DNA of 64,000 nt, from the NCBI RefSeq assembly GCF_000429845.1, contig NZ_AUCQ01000029.1:1-64000 (forward strand), given 5' to 3'. The notes beneath the pieces were generated by a model, which saw nothing but the letters and a program-made list of their open reading frames with translations, made no database searches and was not told the origin of the DNA. The DNA is from Comamonas composti DSM 21721 (GTDB lineage Bacteria > Pseudomonadota > Gammaproteobacteria > Burkholderiales > Burkholderiaceae_C). Of this stretch, positions 53,295-64,000 are shown piece by piece (position 1 is the first letter of the stretch; every line of letters begins with the position of its first letter). The position numbers were made by a program, and so were the translations under genes.

Positions 53295-54065
53295 ATGCCC
53301 GTGAACACCAATCCCCGACAACTGCAACTGCTCGACGAGGTCCGCAACCGCCAATCCGCGAGCGTGGAACAGCTGGCCGACATCCTGGGCGTCACGCTGC
53401 AAACCGTGCGCCGCGACATACAGAAGATGGCCGATGCCGGCCTGCTGGTGCGCTTTCATGGCGGCGTGCGCGTCCCCAGCGCCACCGTGGAAAACCTGGG
53501 CCACACCCAGCGCCAGGTGCTGCACGCGGCCGGCAAGGCACGCATTGCGCGCGCCGTCGCCGATGCGATTCCCAACGGCTGCTCGCTGATCCTGAACATA
53601 GGCACGACCACCGAGGCCGTGGCCCAGGCCTTGCTCAAGCACCGGGGCCTGCGCGTGATCACCAACAATCTCAATGTGGCGGCCATCCTCAGCAGCAATG
53701 CCGACTGCGAGGTCATCGTCGCCGGCGGCGTGGTGCGCACGCGCGACCGTGGCATCGTGGGCGAGGCGGCGGTGGACTTCATACGCCAGTTCAAGGTGGA
53801 CATTGCCTTGATCGGCATCTCGGCGATCGAGCCCGACGGCAGCCTGCGAGACTTCGACATGCGCGAGGTCAAGGTCGCTCAGACCATCATCTCCCAGTCG
53901 CGCGAGGTCTGGCTGGCCGCTGATCGCAGCAAGTTCCAGCGCCAGGCCATGGTCGAGCTCGCGCGCCTCAACCAGATCCATCGCCTGTTCACGGATGCGG
54001 CTCCGCCCGCGCCTTTCGATGCCTTGCTGCGCGAGGCCGAGGTGCAGTGCGTAATTGCCGATTGA
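53295..54065 (+). CDS. glpR: DeoR-family glycerol-3-phosphate regulon repressor
   Basis: 256 residues. DeoR-type helix-turn-helix: RQLQLLDEVRNRQSASVEQL and ADILGVTLQTVRRDIQKMAD. The sensor domain has ILNIGTTTEAVAQALLKHRG and IVAGGVVRTRDRGIVGEAAV, and IALIGISAIEPDGSLRDFDM. In E. coli GlpR is released by glycerol-3-phosphate. The neighbours glpD and glpK fix the assignment within the DeoR family. A GTG at 53301 is an alternative start. Confidence 0.92.
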   Translation: MPVNTNPRQLQLLDEVRNRQSASVEQLADILGVTLQTVRRDIQKMADAGLLVRFHGGVRVPSATVENLGHTQRQVLHAAGKARIARAVADAIPNGCSLILNIGTTTEAVAQALLKHRGLRVITNNLNVAAILSSNADCEVIVAGGVVRTRDRGIVGEAAVDFIRQFKVDIALIGISAIEPDGSLRDFDMREVKVAQTIISQSREVWLAADRSKFQRQAMVELARLNQIHRLFTDAAPPAPFDALLREAEVQCVIAD

Positions 54066-54081
54066 TCGCCGATTGCCCCGA

Positions 54082-54549
54082 ATGCACCAGATACGCCCCG
54101 CCCGCAGCGCCGACGCCCCGGCCATAGCCGCCCTGCTGGCCGGCATAGGCTGGTTCGGCGTGTACGAGGCCACCACGCCCGCGCAGGCAACCGCCCATGT
54201 GCGCTCGCTCATCGAATCCGCAGCCGATCGCAGCCTGCTGCTCGTTGCAGAGCATGCAGACCAGGGCCTTTGCGGCTATTGCGCCGTGCACTGGCTACCC
54301 ACCGCCATCATCCAGGGCTGGGAGGCGTACCTGAGCGAGCTGTTCGTGGCCGAGTCCGCACGCAGCCTGGGACTGGGCCACGGCTTGCTGGCCGCAGCCG
54401 TGCAGGCCGCGCGCGAACGCGACTGCCTGCGCATCTGGCTGGTCAACAACCGCCAGCGCAGCTCCTATGAACGCGGCTTCTACACCAAGCAGGGCTGGAG
54501 CGAACAGGCACAGATGGCCCGCTTCGTACTGCCTTTGGCACCGCTTTGA
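54082..54549 (+). CDS. GNAT-family N-acetyltransferase
   Basis: 155 residues. IRPARSADAPAIAALLAGIG opens the fold, LFVAESARSLGLGHGLLAAAVQ carries the acetyl-CoA loop (RSLGLGHG, a variant of the Q/RxxGxG/A signature), and SSYERGFYTKQGW ends it. The acceptor is unknown. It is set between glpR and glpK with short gaps (16 and 12 bp), so it is likely co-transcribed with them although no glycerol role is known. Confidence 0.85.
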   Translation: MHQIRPARSADAPAIAALLAGIGWFGVYEATTPAQATAHVRSLIESAADRSLLLVAEHADQGLCGYCAVHWLPTAIIQGWEAYLSELFVAESARSLGLGHGLLAAAVQAARERDCLRIWLVNNRQRSSYERGFYTKQGWSEQAQMARFVLPLAPL

Positions 54550-54561
54550 ACCCACCACATC

Positions 54562-56073
54562 ATGACGACCTATCTGCTTGCCCTGGACCAGGGCACTTCC
54601 AGCTCCCGCTCCATTGTGTTTGACGCCCAGGGCCGCCTGGTGGCCTCGGCCCAGCTGGAGCTGCCCCAGATCTATCCGCGTCCGGGCTGGGTGGAACATG
54701 ACCCGCGCGAAATCTGGCGCACCCAGCTGAGCACCGCCAAAGAAGCCCTGGCCAAGGCCGGGCTCACGGCCCGCGACATCCGCGCCGTGGGCATTACCAA
54801 CCAGCGCGAAACCACGGTGGTGTGGAGTCGCAAGACCGGCCAGCCCATCCACCATGCCATCGTCTGGCAGGACAGACGCGCCGAGCCCATCTGCGCAGCC
54901 CTGCGCGAGGCCGGCATGGCCGAGAGCATTCAGCAAAAAACCGGTCTGCTGATCGACGCCTATTTCTCCGGCAGCAAGCTGCAGTGGCTGCTGGACCATG
55001 TGCCCGGCGCCCGCGCCGCGGCCGAGGCTGGTGATCTGGCCTTTGGCACCGTGGACAGCTGGCTGGTCTGGCAGCTCACCGGCGGCGCATCAGGCACAGG
55101 TCGCCATGTCACCGATGTCAGCAATGCCAGCCGCACCATGCTGTTCAACGTCCACACCAACCAGTGGGACGAGGAGCTGCTGGCCGCCCTGCACATTCCC
55201 CAAAGCCTGCTGCCCGAAGTCCTGCCCTCGGCCGCCGACTTTGGTCGCACCGCAGCCGATGTGCTGGGCGGCGAGATCGCCATCGGCGGCGTGGCCGGCG
55301 ACCAGCAAAGCGCCCTCTTCGGCCAAGCCTGTTTCTCCGCCGGCATGGCCAAGAACACCTATGGCACGGGCTGCTTCATGTTGATGCATACCGGTGGCAA
55401 CTTTCAGCAATCCGCCAATGGCCTGCTGACCACCAGCGCCGCCCAGGCCACAGTCACACCCCAGTTCGCTCTGGAAGGCAGCGTCTTCGTCGGCGGCGCC
55501 GTGGTGCAGTGGCTGCGCGACGGCCTGCGCGCCATCGAGCACAGCGGCCAGGTGCAGCAGCTGGCGGAATCCGTGCCCGACAGCGGCGGCGTGATGCTGG
55601 TACCCGCCTTCACCGGTCTGGGCGCCCCTTACTGGAAGCCCGATGCCCGCGGCACCATCACCGGCCTCACCCGTGGCACCACCATGGCCCATATCGCCCG
55701 CGCGGCGCTGGAATCCATCGCCTACCAGAGCGCGGCCCTGCTGCTGGCCATGAGCCGCGACGCCGTGGCCAACGGCGGCGCAGCCGTCAGCGAGCTGCGT
55801 GTGGACGGCGGCGCCTGCGTGAACAATCTGCTGATGCAGTTCCAGGCCGATCTGCTGGGCATTCCCGTGGTGCGCCCGGCCTGCGTGGAAACCACCGCCC
55901 TGGGCGCAGCCTATCTGGCCGGCCTGTCCACCGGCGTCTACCAGAGCACCCAAGAGCTGTCCGCGCTGTGGCAGGCCGAGCGCCGCTTTGTCCCCACCAT
56001 GGACCGGCACCGCGCCGAGGAGCTGATGGCACGCTGGGAGCATGCGGTGGCGCAGGCAACACTTGAGACCTGA
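54562..56073 (+). CDS. glpK: glycerol kinase
   Basis: 503 residues of the FGGY family. [20 protein letters not shown] opens it; [20 protein letters not shown] and [20 protein letters not shown] give the glycerol site; [20 protein letters not shown] and [20 protein letters not shown] are the second signature. It phosphorylates glycerol with ATP. The enzyme supplies the substrate of GlpD encoded by the divergent gene. Confidence 0.97.
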   Translation: MTTYLLALDQGTSSSRSIVFDAQGRLVASAQLELPQIYPRPGWVEHDPREIWRTQLSTAKEALAKAGLTARDIRAVGITNQRETTVVWSRKTGQPIHHAIVWQDRRAEPICAALREAGMAESIQQKTGLLIDAYFSGSKLQWLLDHVPGARAAAEAGDLAFGTVDSWLVWQLTGGASGTGRHVTDVSNASRTMLFNVHTNQWDEELLAALHIPQSLLPEVLPSAADFGRTAADVLGGEIAIGGVAGDQQSALFGQACFSAGMAKNTYGTGCFMLMHTGGNFQQSANGLLTTSAAQATVTPQFALEGSVFVGGAVVQWLRDGLRAIEHSGQVQQLAESVPDSGGVMLVPAFTGLGAPYWKPDARGTITGLTRGTTMAHIARAALESIAYQSAALLLAMSRDAVANGGAAVSELRVDGGACVNNLLMQFQADLLGIPVVRPACVETTALGAAYLAGLSTGVYQSTQELSALWQAERRFVPTMDRHRAEELMARWEHAVAQATLET

Positions 56074-56185
56074 GCAAATCCTGTGGATTCCCTGAAGAAA
56101 ATCCTGTGGAAAACATTTGGAAAATGCTGTTGACCACTTATGCATGGGCTGTGAGCAAAATTCCATAGGGATGTGCGCGGAACTA

Positions 56186-56280
56186 CAAAAACAATAGCTG
56201 GTAGCGCCACTCCAGCAAGGGATTCAGCATTCAACAGCAATGAAAACGCCGTAAACAATGCGGTACCAGCTCTTTTAAAA
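56186..56280. repeat. copy E of the ~95-bp dispersed palindromic element
   Basis: Left arm ACAATAGCTGGTAGCGCCAC pairs imperfectly with right arm GCGGTACCAGCTCTTTTAAA. It lies in the glpK-proC spacer. The spacer also holds a 12-bp direct repeat AAATCCTGTGGA at 56076 and 56099. Confidence 0.6.
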
Positions 56281-56323
56281 AGAGCATGCCTTCATCACCC
56301 TTCCTCTCCTTTCGCCAAGCACC

Positions 56324-57160
56324 ATGACGACCTCTTCCTCATCCACCCCGCTGGACTCGATCGCCTTCATCGGCGGCGGCAACATGGCCAGCGCCATCAT
56401 CGGCGGCCTGATCGCCCAGGGCCTGAGCGCCGGGCGCATCGTGGTCGTCGAGCCTTTCGAGGCTGCGCGCGAAGCCCTGCACAAGAACTTCGGCATCACG
56501 GCCCTGGCCCAGGCTGGCGCCGAACTGGCCGCGGCCCGCACCGTGGTCTGGGCCGTCAAGCCCCAGACCTTCAAACAGGCCGCTCAGGCCGTGGCCCCGC
56601 ATACGCGCGAGGCCCTGCATTTGAGCGTGGCTGCCGGCATCACCACGCACAGCATTGCCCAGTGGACAGGCACGGGCCGCATCGTGCGTGCCATGCCCAA
56701 TACCCCGGCCCTGGTAGGCAAGGGCATGACCGGCCTGTTCGCACGCCCCGAAGTCGATGCCGCCGGCAAGACCTTGATCGAGAGCGTGATCGCAAGCACG
56801 GGCCAGCATGTCTGGGTCGAAAAGGAAGACCAGCTGGACGCCGTGACCGCCTTGTCCGGCTCAGGACCGGCCTATGTGTTTCTGTTCCTCGAAGCCATGA
56901 CCCAGGCCGGCGTGGACATGGGCTTGCCTCAGGCCCAGGCCTACCAGTTGGCCGTAGCCACCTTCCAGGGCGCATCGGAACTGGCGGCCCGCTCCGACGA
57001 ACCCGCCAGCGTGCTGCGCGAGCGCGTCACCAGCAAGGGCGGCACCACCCATGCCGCCATCACCCATATGCAGGCCACCCAGGTGCCCGAGCATTTTGTG
57101 CAGGCCATGCGCAATGCCGAAAGCCGGGCCAAGGAGCTGGCGGCGGAATTCGGGAAATAA
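56324..57160 (+). CDS. proC: pyrroline-5-carboxylate reductase
   Basis: 278 residues. IAFIGGGNMASAIIGGLIAQ is the NADP-binding fold; VRAMPNTPALVGKGMTGLFA and the dimer helix DAVTALSGSGPAYVFLFLEA with SKGGTTHAAITHMQATQVPE are P5CR signatures. It performs the last step of proline synthesis. The start ATGACGACC at 56324 follows a weak ribosome site. Confidence 0.96.
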   Translation: MTTSSSSTPLDSIAFIGGGNMASAIIGGLIAQGLSAGRIVVVEPFEAAREALHKNFGITALAQAGAELAAARTVVWAVKPQTFKQAAQAVAPHTREALHLSVAAGITTHSIAQWTGTGRIVRAMPNTPALVGKGMTGLFARPEVDAAGKTLIESVIASTGQHVWVEKEDQLDAVTALSGSGPAYVFLFLEAMTQAGVDMGLPQAQAYQLAVATFQGASELAARSDEPASVLRERVTSKGGTTHAAITHMQATQVPEHFVQAMRNAESRAKELAAEFGK

Positions 57161-57168
57161 AGACACGC

Positions 57169-57265
57169 CCCTGAGACGCTACGCGCCTTCTCCCGCTCTC
57201 TTCGGGCAAGGGGACGACACCAGCGCGGCGGGGCGGCCCTTGCGCGGTGTCTCTCGCGAAAGAGG
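57169..57265. repeat. CCCTGA-type extragenic repeat
   Basis: GCCCCTGAGACGCTACGCGCC, then CTCCCGCTCTCTTCGGGCAA and GGGCGGCCCTTGCGCGGTG, closely related to the tandem copies at 37097. It starts nine bases after the proC stop. The 57266-57366 remainder shows nothing further. Confidence 0.7.
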
Positions 57266-57366
57266 GCTCAGCATGCGGCGGAGAAAAACCGCGAGACGGC
57301 CAGCAAGAAGCTCTGCAGACTGCAACCGTCGCCCCCGATGAAAAAGACGCATAGCGCCTCACCGCA

Positions 57367-58257
57367 TCACTTCAAACCATAGCCCACAGCCACGCCGGCA
57401 AAAATGGCGGCGCCAATCCAGTGGCTTTTGCTGAAGGCCACAAAACAGCCCTCGCGCGTGCGGTGGCGAATCAGCGTGAAATGCCAGGCAATCTGCGCTG
57501 CGGCCACGGCCATGCCCAGCCAGAAGGGCCAGCCCAGTTGCAAAGGCGTCAGCACCCAGGCGATGAGCGCCCAGCACAGCACAAAAAAGGCCATGATGCC
57601 GGCCACATCAAAACGGCCCAGCGTGATGGCCGAGGTCTTCATGCCGATCTTGAGGTCGTCGTCGCGATCCACCATCGCGTATTCGGTGTCATAGGCCAGC
57701 ACCAGGAACATATTGGCCAACCACAGCACCCAGGCCGTGGCCGGCACCGTGCCGATGACGGCCGCAAAGGCGATGACGATGCCGAAGTTGAAGGCAATGC
57801 CCAGAAAGGCCTGGGGCATGGAGAAAAAGCGCTTGGTGAATGGGTAGAGGATGGTGAACAGCACGGCCGGCACCGACCAGGCCACGGCCTCCCAGCGTGT
57901 GGAAAGCACCAGCCCAAAGGACACCAGGGTCAGCACCAGCCCCACCAGGGCCGCCTCCTTGACGCTGACCAGGCCGCTGGTGATGGGGCGCTGCGTGGTG
58001 CGCTTCACATGCTTGTCGAAATCGCGGTCCGCAATATCGTTGATGCAGCAGCCCGCGCTGCGCATCAACACCGTGCCCAGCACAAACACGGTCAGCAAAT
58101 GCCAGCCCGGAAAGCCATCGGCCGCCACCCACAGCGCCACCAGCGTGGGCCAGACCAGCACCAGCCAGCCCGCAGGCCGGTTGAAACGGATCAGGTCGAG
58201 ATAAAGCGAGAGGCGGCTGCGCGGCTGCGCGGGCAGCGAAGGCGAGGTGCTGGACAT
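57367..58257 (-). CDS. ubiA: 4-hydroxybenzoate polyprenyltransferase
   Basis: 296 residues with about eight membrane segments. The first aspartate motif [20 protein letters not shown] (NDxxDxxxD) and the second [19 protein letters not shown] (DxxxD) bind the Mg-diphosphate of the prenyl donor. It attaches the isoprenoid chain to 4-hydroxybenzoate in ubiquinone synthesis, in the inner membrane. The closest neighbours, PAP2 and oxyR, are not part of the pathway. Confidence 0.96.
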   Translation of the reverse strand: MSSTSPSLPAQPRSRLSLYLDLIRFNRPAGWLVLVWPTLVALWVAADGFPGWHLLTVFVLGTVLMRSAGCCINDIADRDFDKHVKRTTQRPITSGLVSVKEAALVGLVLTLVSFGLVLSTRWEAVAWSVPAVLFTILYPFTKRFFSMPQAFLGIAFNFGIVIAFAAVIGTVPATAWVLWLANMFLVLAYDTEYAMVDRDDDLKIGMKTSAITLGRFDVAGIMAFFVLCWALIAWVLTPLQLGWPFWLGMAVAAAQIAWHFTLIRHRTREGCFVAFSKSHWIGAAIFAGVAVGYGLK

Positions 58258-58324
58258 GATGACAAGGCCCGGGGGATTTCACAAAAGTCCATTGTCGCCG
58301 CTGGACTCATGGCCCGGCAAACGC

Positions 58325-59116
58325 TCAGGCGGGGACCCCAGGCTGCCGGCCTCGGGCATTGGCCCATTCGGCAGCACCCATGACCAAGGCCATCCAGGCC
58401 AGCCCCAGCAGCCAGCCGGCCAGGACATCGCTGGCGAAATGCACGCGCAGCAGCACACGACTCGCGCCCACGCCCAGGGCCACAACCAGCCCCAGCAACA
58501 GCAGCGGCCGGCGCCAAGCCCGGGGCAGATGCGGCAGCAACAGCCAGGCCAGCATGCAGTACAGCACCAGCGTGCCTGCACTGTGGCCGCTGGGAAAGCT
58601 GAAGCCGCCTTCACTGACCAGGCCGTCCGCCGGGCGCGGCCGGCCAACCGCATGCTTGATGGCGCGAATCCACAACCCCACGCCGGCTGATCCCAGCACC
58701 CAGGCCCCTGCCCGCAGCCAGTCGCGCCGCCAGCCGAGCACCAGCAGCACAATGGCCGACAAAACGCTCATCCAGACCACATGGCCGAGCTGGGTGAGCC
58801 AGACCACGGGGGCCAGCCAGCCTTCTTGCCCATAGGGCCCCAACTGCTGCAAGACCCAGGCATCGAACCTCAGCCAGTCCACGCGGGCCGCACAGCCCCC
58901 GGCCTGGCTCAGGCACAGCATGTCCTGCGCCATCAGGGCCAGACCCAGGCCGGCCAGCAGGCCCAGCAAGGCCAGGATATGACGCGCCGGCCTTGGCATG
59001 GGAGCAAACGCTGGTGCAGATGAAGAGCGCAGATAGAGCGCGAGTCCCATGCCGCCCAGCAGAACCAGGCACAGGCCGGCCCAGGCCGCATGGGCATCAA
59101 TCCAGTTCCAGAGCAT
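58325..59116 (-). CDS. PAP2-family membrane phosphatase
   Basis: 263 residues with about six membrane segments. The three acid-phosphatase motifs are present: KHAVGRPRPADG (K-x6-RP), FPSGHSAGTLV (PSGH) and SRVLLRVHFASDVLAG (SR-x5-H-x3-D). Family members remove phosphate from lipid diphosphates such as phosphatidic acid or undecaprenyl diphosphate. It starts 146 bp after oxyR ends on the same strand, with the oxyR terminator between them, so it likely has its own promoter. Confidence 0.9.
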   Translation of the reverse strand: MLWNWIDAHAAWAGLCLVLLGGMGLALYLRSSSAPAFAPMPRPARHILALLGLLAGLGLALMAQDMLCLSQAGGCAARVDWLRFDAWVLQQLGPYGQEGWLAPVVWLTQLGHVVWMSVLSAIVLLVLGWRRDWLRAGAWVLGSAGVGLWIRAIKHAVGRPRPADGLVSEGGFSFPSGHSAGTLVLYCMLAWLLLPHLPRAWRRPLLLLGLVVALGVGASRVLLRVHFASDVLAGWLLGLAWMALVMGAAEWANARGRQPGVPA

Positions 59117-59179
59117 GCAAAAAAAGAGTCATGTGTTGTCGACAAGCGCGCATTCCGGCTTTGCCAGGTTCATGCACAA

Positions 59180-59210
59180 AAGCCTGCCAGACCCATGGTC
59201 TGGCAGGCTT
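59180..59210 (-). terminator. terminator after oxyR
   Basis: AAGCCTGCCAGACC (59180-59193) pairs over 14 bp with GGTCTGGCAGGCTT (59197-59210) around a CAT loop. On the minus strand four T follow; on the plus strand there is no T tract, so it serves oxyR. Confidence 0.85.
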
Positions 59211-59262
59211 GCTGGTGAACTCGAAGCCAACCCGGTTGCGCACTCACAGCCTGCCCATGCTC

Positions 59263-60228
59263 TCAGGACAGGCGCGAGACGCCGGGCAACTCACAGGCAT
59301 AGACCGCGTTGCGCAAGGCGGCAATGGCCTCGTAGCGCGTAAAGCTGCGGCGCCAAGCCAGGACCACGCGGCGCGTAGGCGGGGCCGTGCCGTCTTCCTC
59401 CACGATGGGGAGGTAGCGGATATGCGGCTCGTCGGTCTTGCGCCGACGCTCGGTGGTCTCCAGCGCATCGGCCGGCACGGACAGCCTCGGCACCAGGGTC
59501 ACACCCATGCCTGCAGCCACCATGTGCTTGATGGTCTCCAGCGAAGAGCCTTCAAAGGTGCGGCGTATGCCCTCGGCATTGCTCGCATAGCGCGCAAATT
59601 CGGGACAGACCTCAAGCACGTGATCCCGAAAGCAATGACCCGCTCCCAGCAGCAGCATGGTCTCGTTGCGCATATCCGCCGTCGAGACGCTGGACTTTTG
59701 CGCCAGGGGATGGCTGCTGGGAACGGCGGCCATGAACGGCTCGTCATACAGCGGGGCCAGGGCCAGGCCGGTGTCGGGAAAGGGCTCGGCCACGATGGCA
59801 CAGTCGATCTCGCCCGTGCGCAACATCTCCAGCAGCTTGACCGTGAAATTTTCCTGCAGCATGAGCGGCATTTGTGGCGTGCTCATGATGGAGTTGCGCA
59901 CCAGATCGGGCAGCAGATAGGGCCCTATGGTGTAGATCACGCCCAGCGTCAGCACCCCCGATAAAGGGTCCTTGCCACGCTTGGCGATCTCCTTGATCTC
60001 GGCCGCCTGCTCAAGCACGCTTTGCGCCTGACGAATGATTTGCTCGCCCAGGGAAGTGACCGACACCTCGCCGGCGCTGCGCTCGAACAGCTTGAGATCC
60101 AGTTCTTCCTCGAGCTTCTTGATGGCCACGGACAGCGTGGGCTGAGACACATAACAGGCCTCGGCCGCACGCCCGAAATGCTTTTCGCGCGCCACGGCCA
60201 CGATGTACTTGAGTTCCGTCAGAGTCAT
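59263..60228 (-). CDS. oxyR: hydrogen-peroxide-sensing LysR-family regulator OxyR
   Basis: 321 residues. LysR helix-turn-helix ELKYIVAVAREKHFGRAAEA with YVSQPTLSVAIKKLEEELDL. The redox cysteines fall at positions 199 and 208 (GHCFRDHVLEVCPEF), the same numbers as in E. coli OxyR, where they form a disulphide on oxidation by peroxide. Thus the sensor should work. It is upstream of the PAP2 gene and downstream of recG, an oxyR-recG neighbourhood seen in other Burkholderiales. Confidence 0.97.
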   Translation of the reverse strand: MTLTELKYIVAVAREKHFGRAAEACYVSQPTLSVAIKKLEEELDLKLFERSAGEVSVTSLGEQIIRQAQSVLEQAAEIKEIAKRGKDPLSGVLTLGVIYTIGPYLLPDLVRNSIMSTPQMPLMLQENFTVKLLEMLRTGEIDCAIVAEPFPDTGLALAPLYDEPFMAAVPSSHPLAQKSSVSTADMRNETMLLLGAGHCFRDHVLEVCPEFARYASNAEGIRRTFEGSSLETIKHMVAAGMGVTLVPRLSVPADALETTERRRKTDEPHIRYLPIVEEDGTAPPTRRVVLAWRRSFTRYEAIAALRNAVYACELPGVSRLS

Positions 60229-60569
60229 GGAAGTTGCTGCCTAATATCCTGCAAATAAATGGCCAAGTCCGAAATTTTGCCACCTGATGCAAATCCAATT
60301 TGTCAGATGGCAGTATGAATTCAGACGACTTTGTTACAAAAATAACAGATACGCAGCTGCGAAATCTGCCAGGGATTTTTCATCCCGCCAGGCCTTTGCC
60401 TTTCCACATTTCAAAAATAGTAACCACACCCGACGGATACCGCCTCCCCAAAAGCATGTAAAGCACATGTAAATAAGTCATTAGCAAATTCGCAAAACAG
60501 TTGGATTTTATGAGCCAGCCGTTTTGCATAAAGCTGGAGAAAGCGCCAAAACCAGGCAAACCCGGTGCT
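60229..60569. other. recG-oxyR spacer
   Basis: 341 bp of lower GC than its surroundings, no convincing gene. It should hold the oxyR promoter, but I could not fix the boxes with confidence. GCAAAAC (60492) and GTTTTGC (60521) form a loose inverted repeat near the recG stop, with no clear terminator. Confidence 0.4.
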
Positions 60570-62819
<2,250 letters not shown>

Positions 62820-62985
62820 GGAGGTTCCTGGGAGCAAATAGAGGGCTGCTGCGCTTGCGCATAGTGTATGCATATACAGGCATTCATGTGAGGTCAGCTT
62901 TTCCCTGCCTCTTTCCAGCTTTGGCCCCTCAGGAAATCATTAGCATGCCGATAAACATGTTGTTGTGTTATTTCCATTCGCCGCA

Positions 62986-64000
62986 ATGTTGAAACGCATC
63001 CCTGTCGAACAGGTCATCCTGGGCATGTTTGTGCACGAGCTATGTGGCCCCTGGATGGGACATCCGTTCTGGCGCAAGCGCTTCCTGCTGGACTCCGAGC
63101 TCGACCTACAGCGCCTGCACACCTCCAAGATCACGGAGGTCTGGATCGACGTGGGCAAGGGCCTGGATGTACTGCCTTCGTCCCTCGGGTCGGGCCAGGC
63201 CAACGAATCGTCCTCCTCTCAAAAACCCAGACACCACGGCCTGGCCGAAGAGCTGCGGCGCGCCGCCAAGACCTGTATGCAAGCTCGCCAGCAGCTCAGC
63301 CGCATGTTTGATGACGCACGCCTGGGTCGGCCTCTGAACGCCGAGGCCGCCAACCATCTTGTAGGAGAGGTCACGGCCTCGGTCACGCGCAACCCGCATG
63401 CGCTGATCGGCCTGGCACGCATCAAGACCGCCGATGACTACACCTATATGCACAGCCTGGCCGTATGCGCCCTCATGGTCGGCCTGGCCAAGCGCATGGG
63501 GCTTGACGAGCAAGGCCTGCGCCTGGCCGGCCTGAGTGGCCTCATGCACGACCTGGGCAAGACAGCCATCCCCCTGGAGGTACTCAACAAGCCCGGGCCC
63601 CTGAACGATGAGGAATGGGCGCTGATGCGCGAGCACCCGCGCCATGGCGCCGAGCTGCTGACCCCGCTGGGCCTGGATGAACAAGTCATCGATGCCTGCC
63701 TGCATCACCATGAGAAAGTCGACGGCACCGGCTACCCTCATGGCCTGCAGCAACAGGAGATCGGGCTTTTTGCGCGCATGGCTGCGATTTGCGACGTCTA
63801 TGACGCCGTGACCTCGGATCGGCCGTACAAGAAGGGCTGGTCTCCGGCCGAGGCCCTGCACCGCATGGCCCAGTGGTGCCCCCAGCATTTCGACCGCGCG
63901 CTGTTCGAGCAGTTCGTGCAGACCGTAGGCATTTACCCCCTGGGCTCCCTGGTACGCCTGCAATCACAACACTTGGCCGTAGTGGTCGACACCTCGGTCG
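62986..64000 (+). CDS. HD-GYP c-di-GMP phosphodiesterase (incomplete, runs off the window)
   Basis: 338 codons are visible with no stop. An N-terminal DUF3391 domain (LKRIPVEQVILGMFVHELCG, about 1-100) is followed by an HD-GYP domain: HSLAVCALMVGLAKRMGLDE, the metal pair His188-Asp189 in MHDLGKTAIP, and HHEKVDGTGYPHGL near 241. Catalytic residues appear intact, so it should break c-di-GMP into pGpG/GMP. A likely link is to motility and biofilm; pilT/pilU lie in the same window but far off. It diverges from recG with 166 bp between the starts. Confidence 0.93.
   Translation, partial: MLKRIPVEQVILGMFVHELCGPWMGHPFWRKRFLLDSELDLQRLHTSKITEVWIDVGKGLDVLPSSLGSGQANESSSSQKPRHHGLAEELRRAAKTCMQARQQLSRMFDDARLGRPLNAEAANHLVGEVTASVTRNPHALIGLARIKTADDYTYMHSLAVCALMVGLAKRMGLDEQGLRLAGLSGLMHDLGKTAIPLEVLNKPGPLNDEEWALMREHPRHGAELLTPLGLDEQVIDACLHHHEKVDGTGYPHGLQQQEIGLFARMAAICDVYDAVTSDRPYKKGWSPAEALHRMAQWCPQHFDRALFEQFVQTVGIYPLGSLVRLQSQHLAVVVDTSV

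Noticed and set aside
52699-53304. A 201-codon open frame across the glpD-glpR spacer
   Set aside because: The translation is low in complexity, rich in Arg/Ser with no domain, and part of it overlaps a dispersed repeat. High-GC spacers often stay open by chance.
56070-56170. Candidate DnaA boxes or an origin near glpK
   Set aside because: TGTGGA occurs twice but no 9-bp match to TTATCCACA is seen, and no dnaA, gidA or parAB gene is near.
60287-60472. A 61-codon frame in the recG-oxyR spacer
   Set aside because: No ribosome site, no homology that I recognise, and it overlaps the expected oxyR promoter.

Overview
The window reads as a high-GC betaproteobacterial chromosome segment, most likely Burkholderiales, family Comamonadaceae (Comamonas/Delftia-like). 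The grounds are the ribosomal-protein sequences and gene order, the oxyR-recG neighbourhood, a pilT-cNMP protein-pilU cluster, a single-chain indolepyruvate-ferredoxin-oxidoreductase-type enzyme, and several families of short dispersed repeats that I associate with this group. There is no prophage, insertion sequence, CRISPR array or rRNA. The assignment rests on recognition, not on a search.

0-15.5 kb: a DUF445 membrane protein and a DUF3297 protein; a divergent nitric-oxide defence pair (hmp flavohaemoglobin and its sigma-54 activator norR, with a recognisable -24/-12 promoter and two exact NorR-type sites between them); an EamA permease, an FKBP isomerase and a PLP aminotransferase; a macA-macB-outer-membrane-lipoprotein efflux operon; and an orphan MalT-like LuxR-family regulator.

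15.5-32.5 kb: a catabolic island. It has a fused 2-oxoacid:acceptor oxidoreductase, a complete Liv-type ABC importer (binding protein, two permeases, two ATPases) and an FAD-linked 2-hydroxyacid dehydrogenase on the plus strand. A 1098-residue single-chain acyl-CoA carboxylase and an AMP-forming acyl-CoA ligase follow on the minus strand, divergent from a TetR regulator and a second binding protein. Two matching operator palindromes 21 bp apart lie in the divergent promoter. Together these could import a hydroxy/oxo acid, oxidise and decarboxylate it to an acyl-CoA and carboxylate the product; the substrate cannot be read from the sequence.

32.5-41.7 kb: PLP homeostasis protein, pilT, a cyclic-nucleotide-binding protein, pilU, a beta-hydroxyacid dehydrogenase, three tandem copies of a 156-bp repeat, then dolP-diaA-yraN back to back with rsmI (the arrangement around E. 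coli yraL-yraN-diaA-dolP), and a YegD-like Hsp70.

41.8-51 kb: on the minus strand, the spc and alpha ribosomal operons (rplN to rplQ, with secY and rpoA), ending in an initiator tRNA and a terminator. The S10 operon is not attached upstream, and infA is missing from its common place between secY and rpmJ. Structured RNA lies in several spacers.

51-64 kb: glycerol catabolism (glpD, glpR, glpK with a GNAT enzyme), proC, ubiA, a PAP2 phosphatase, oxyR, recG and the start of an HD-GYP phosphodiesterase that runs off the window.

The most unusual features are the non-coding ones: palindromic repeats of about 95 bp, one of them read in frame as a linker in the carboxylase; repeats whose CCCTGA end coincides with stop codons; and short palindromes placed directly after stop codons.
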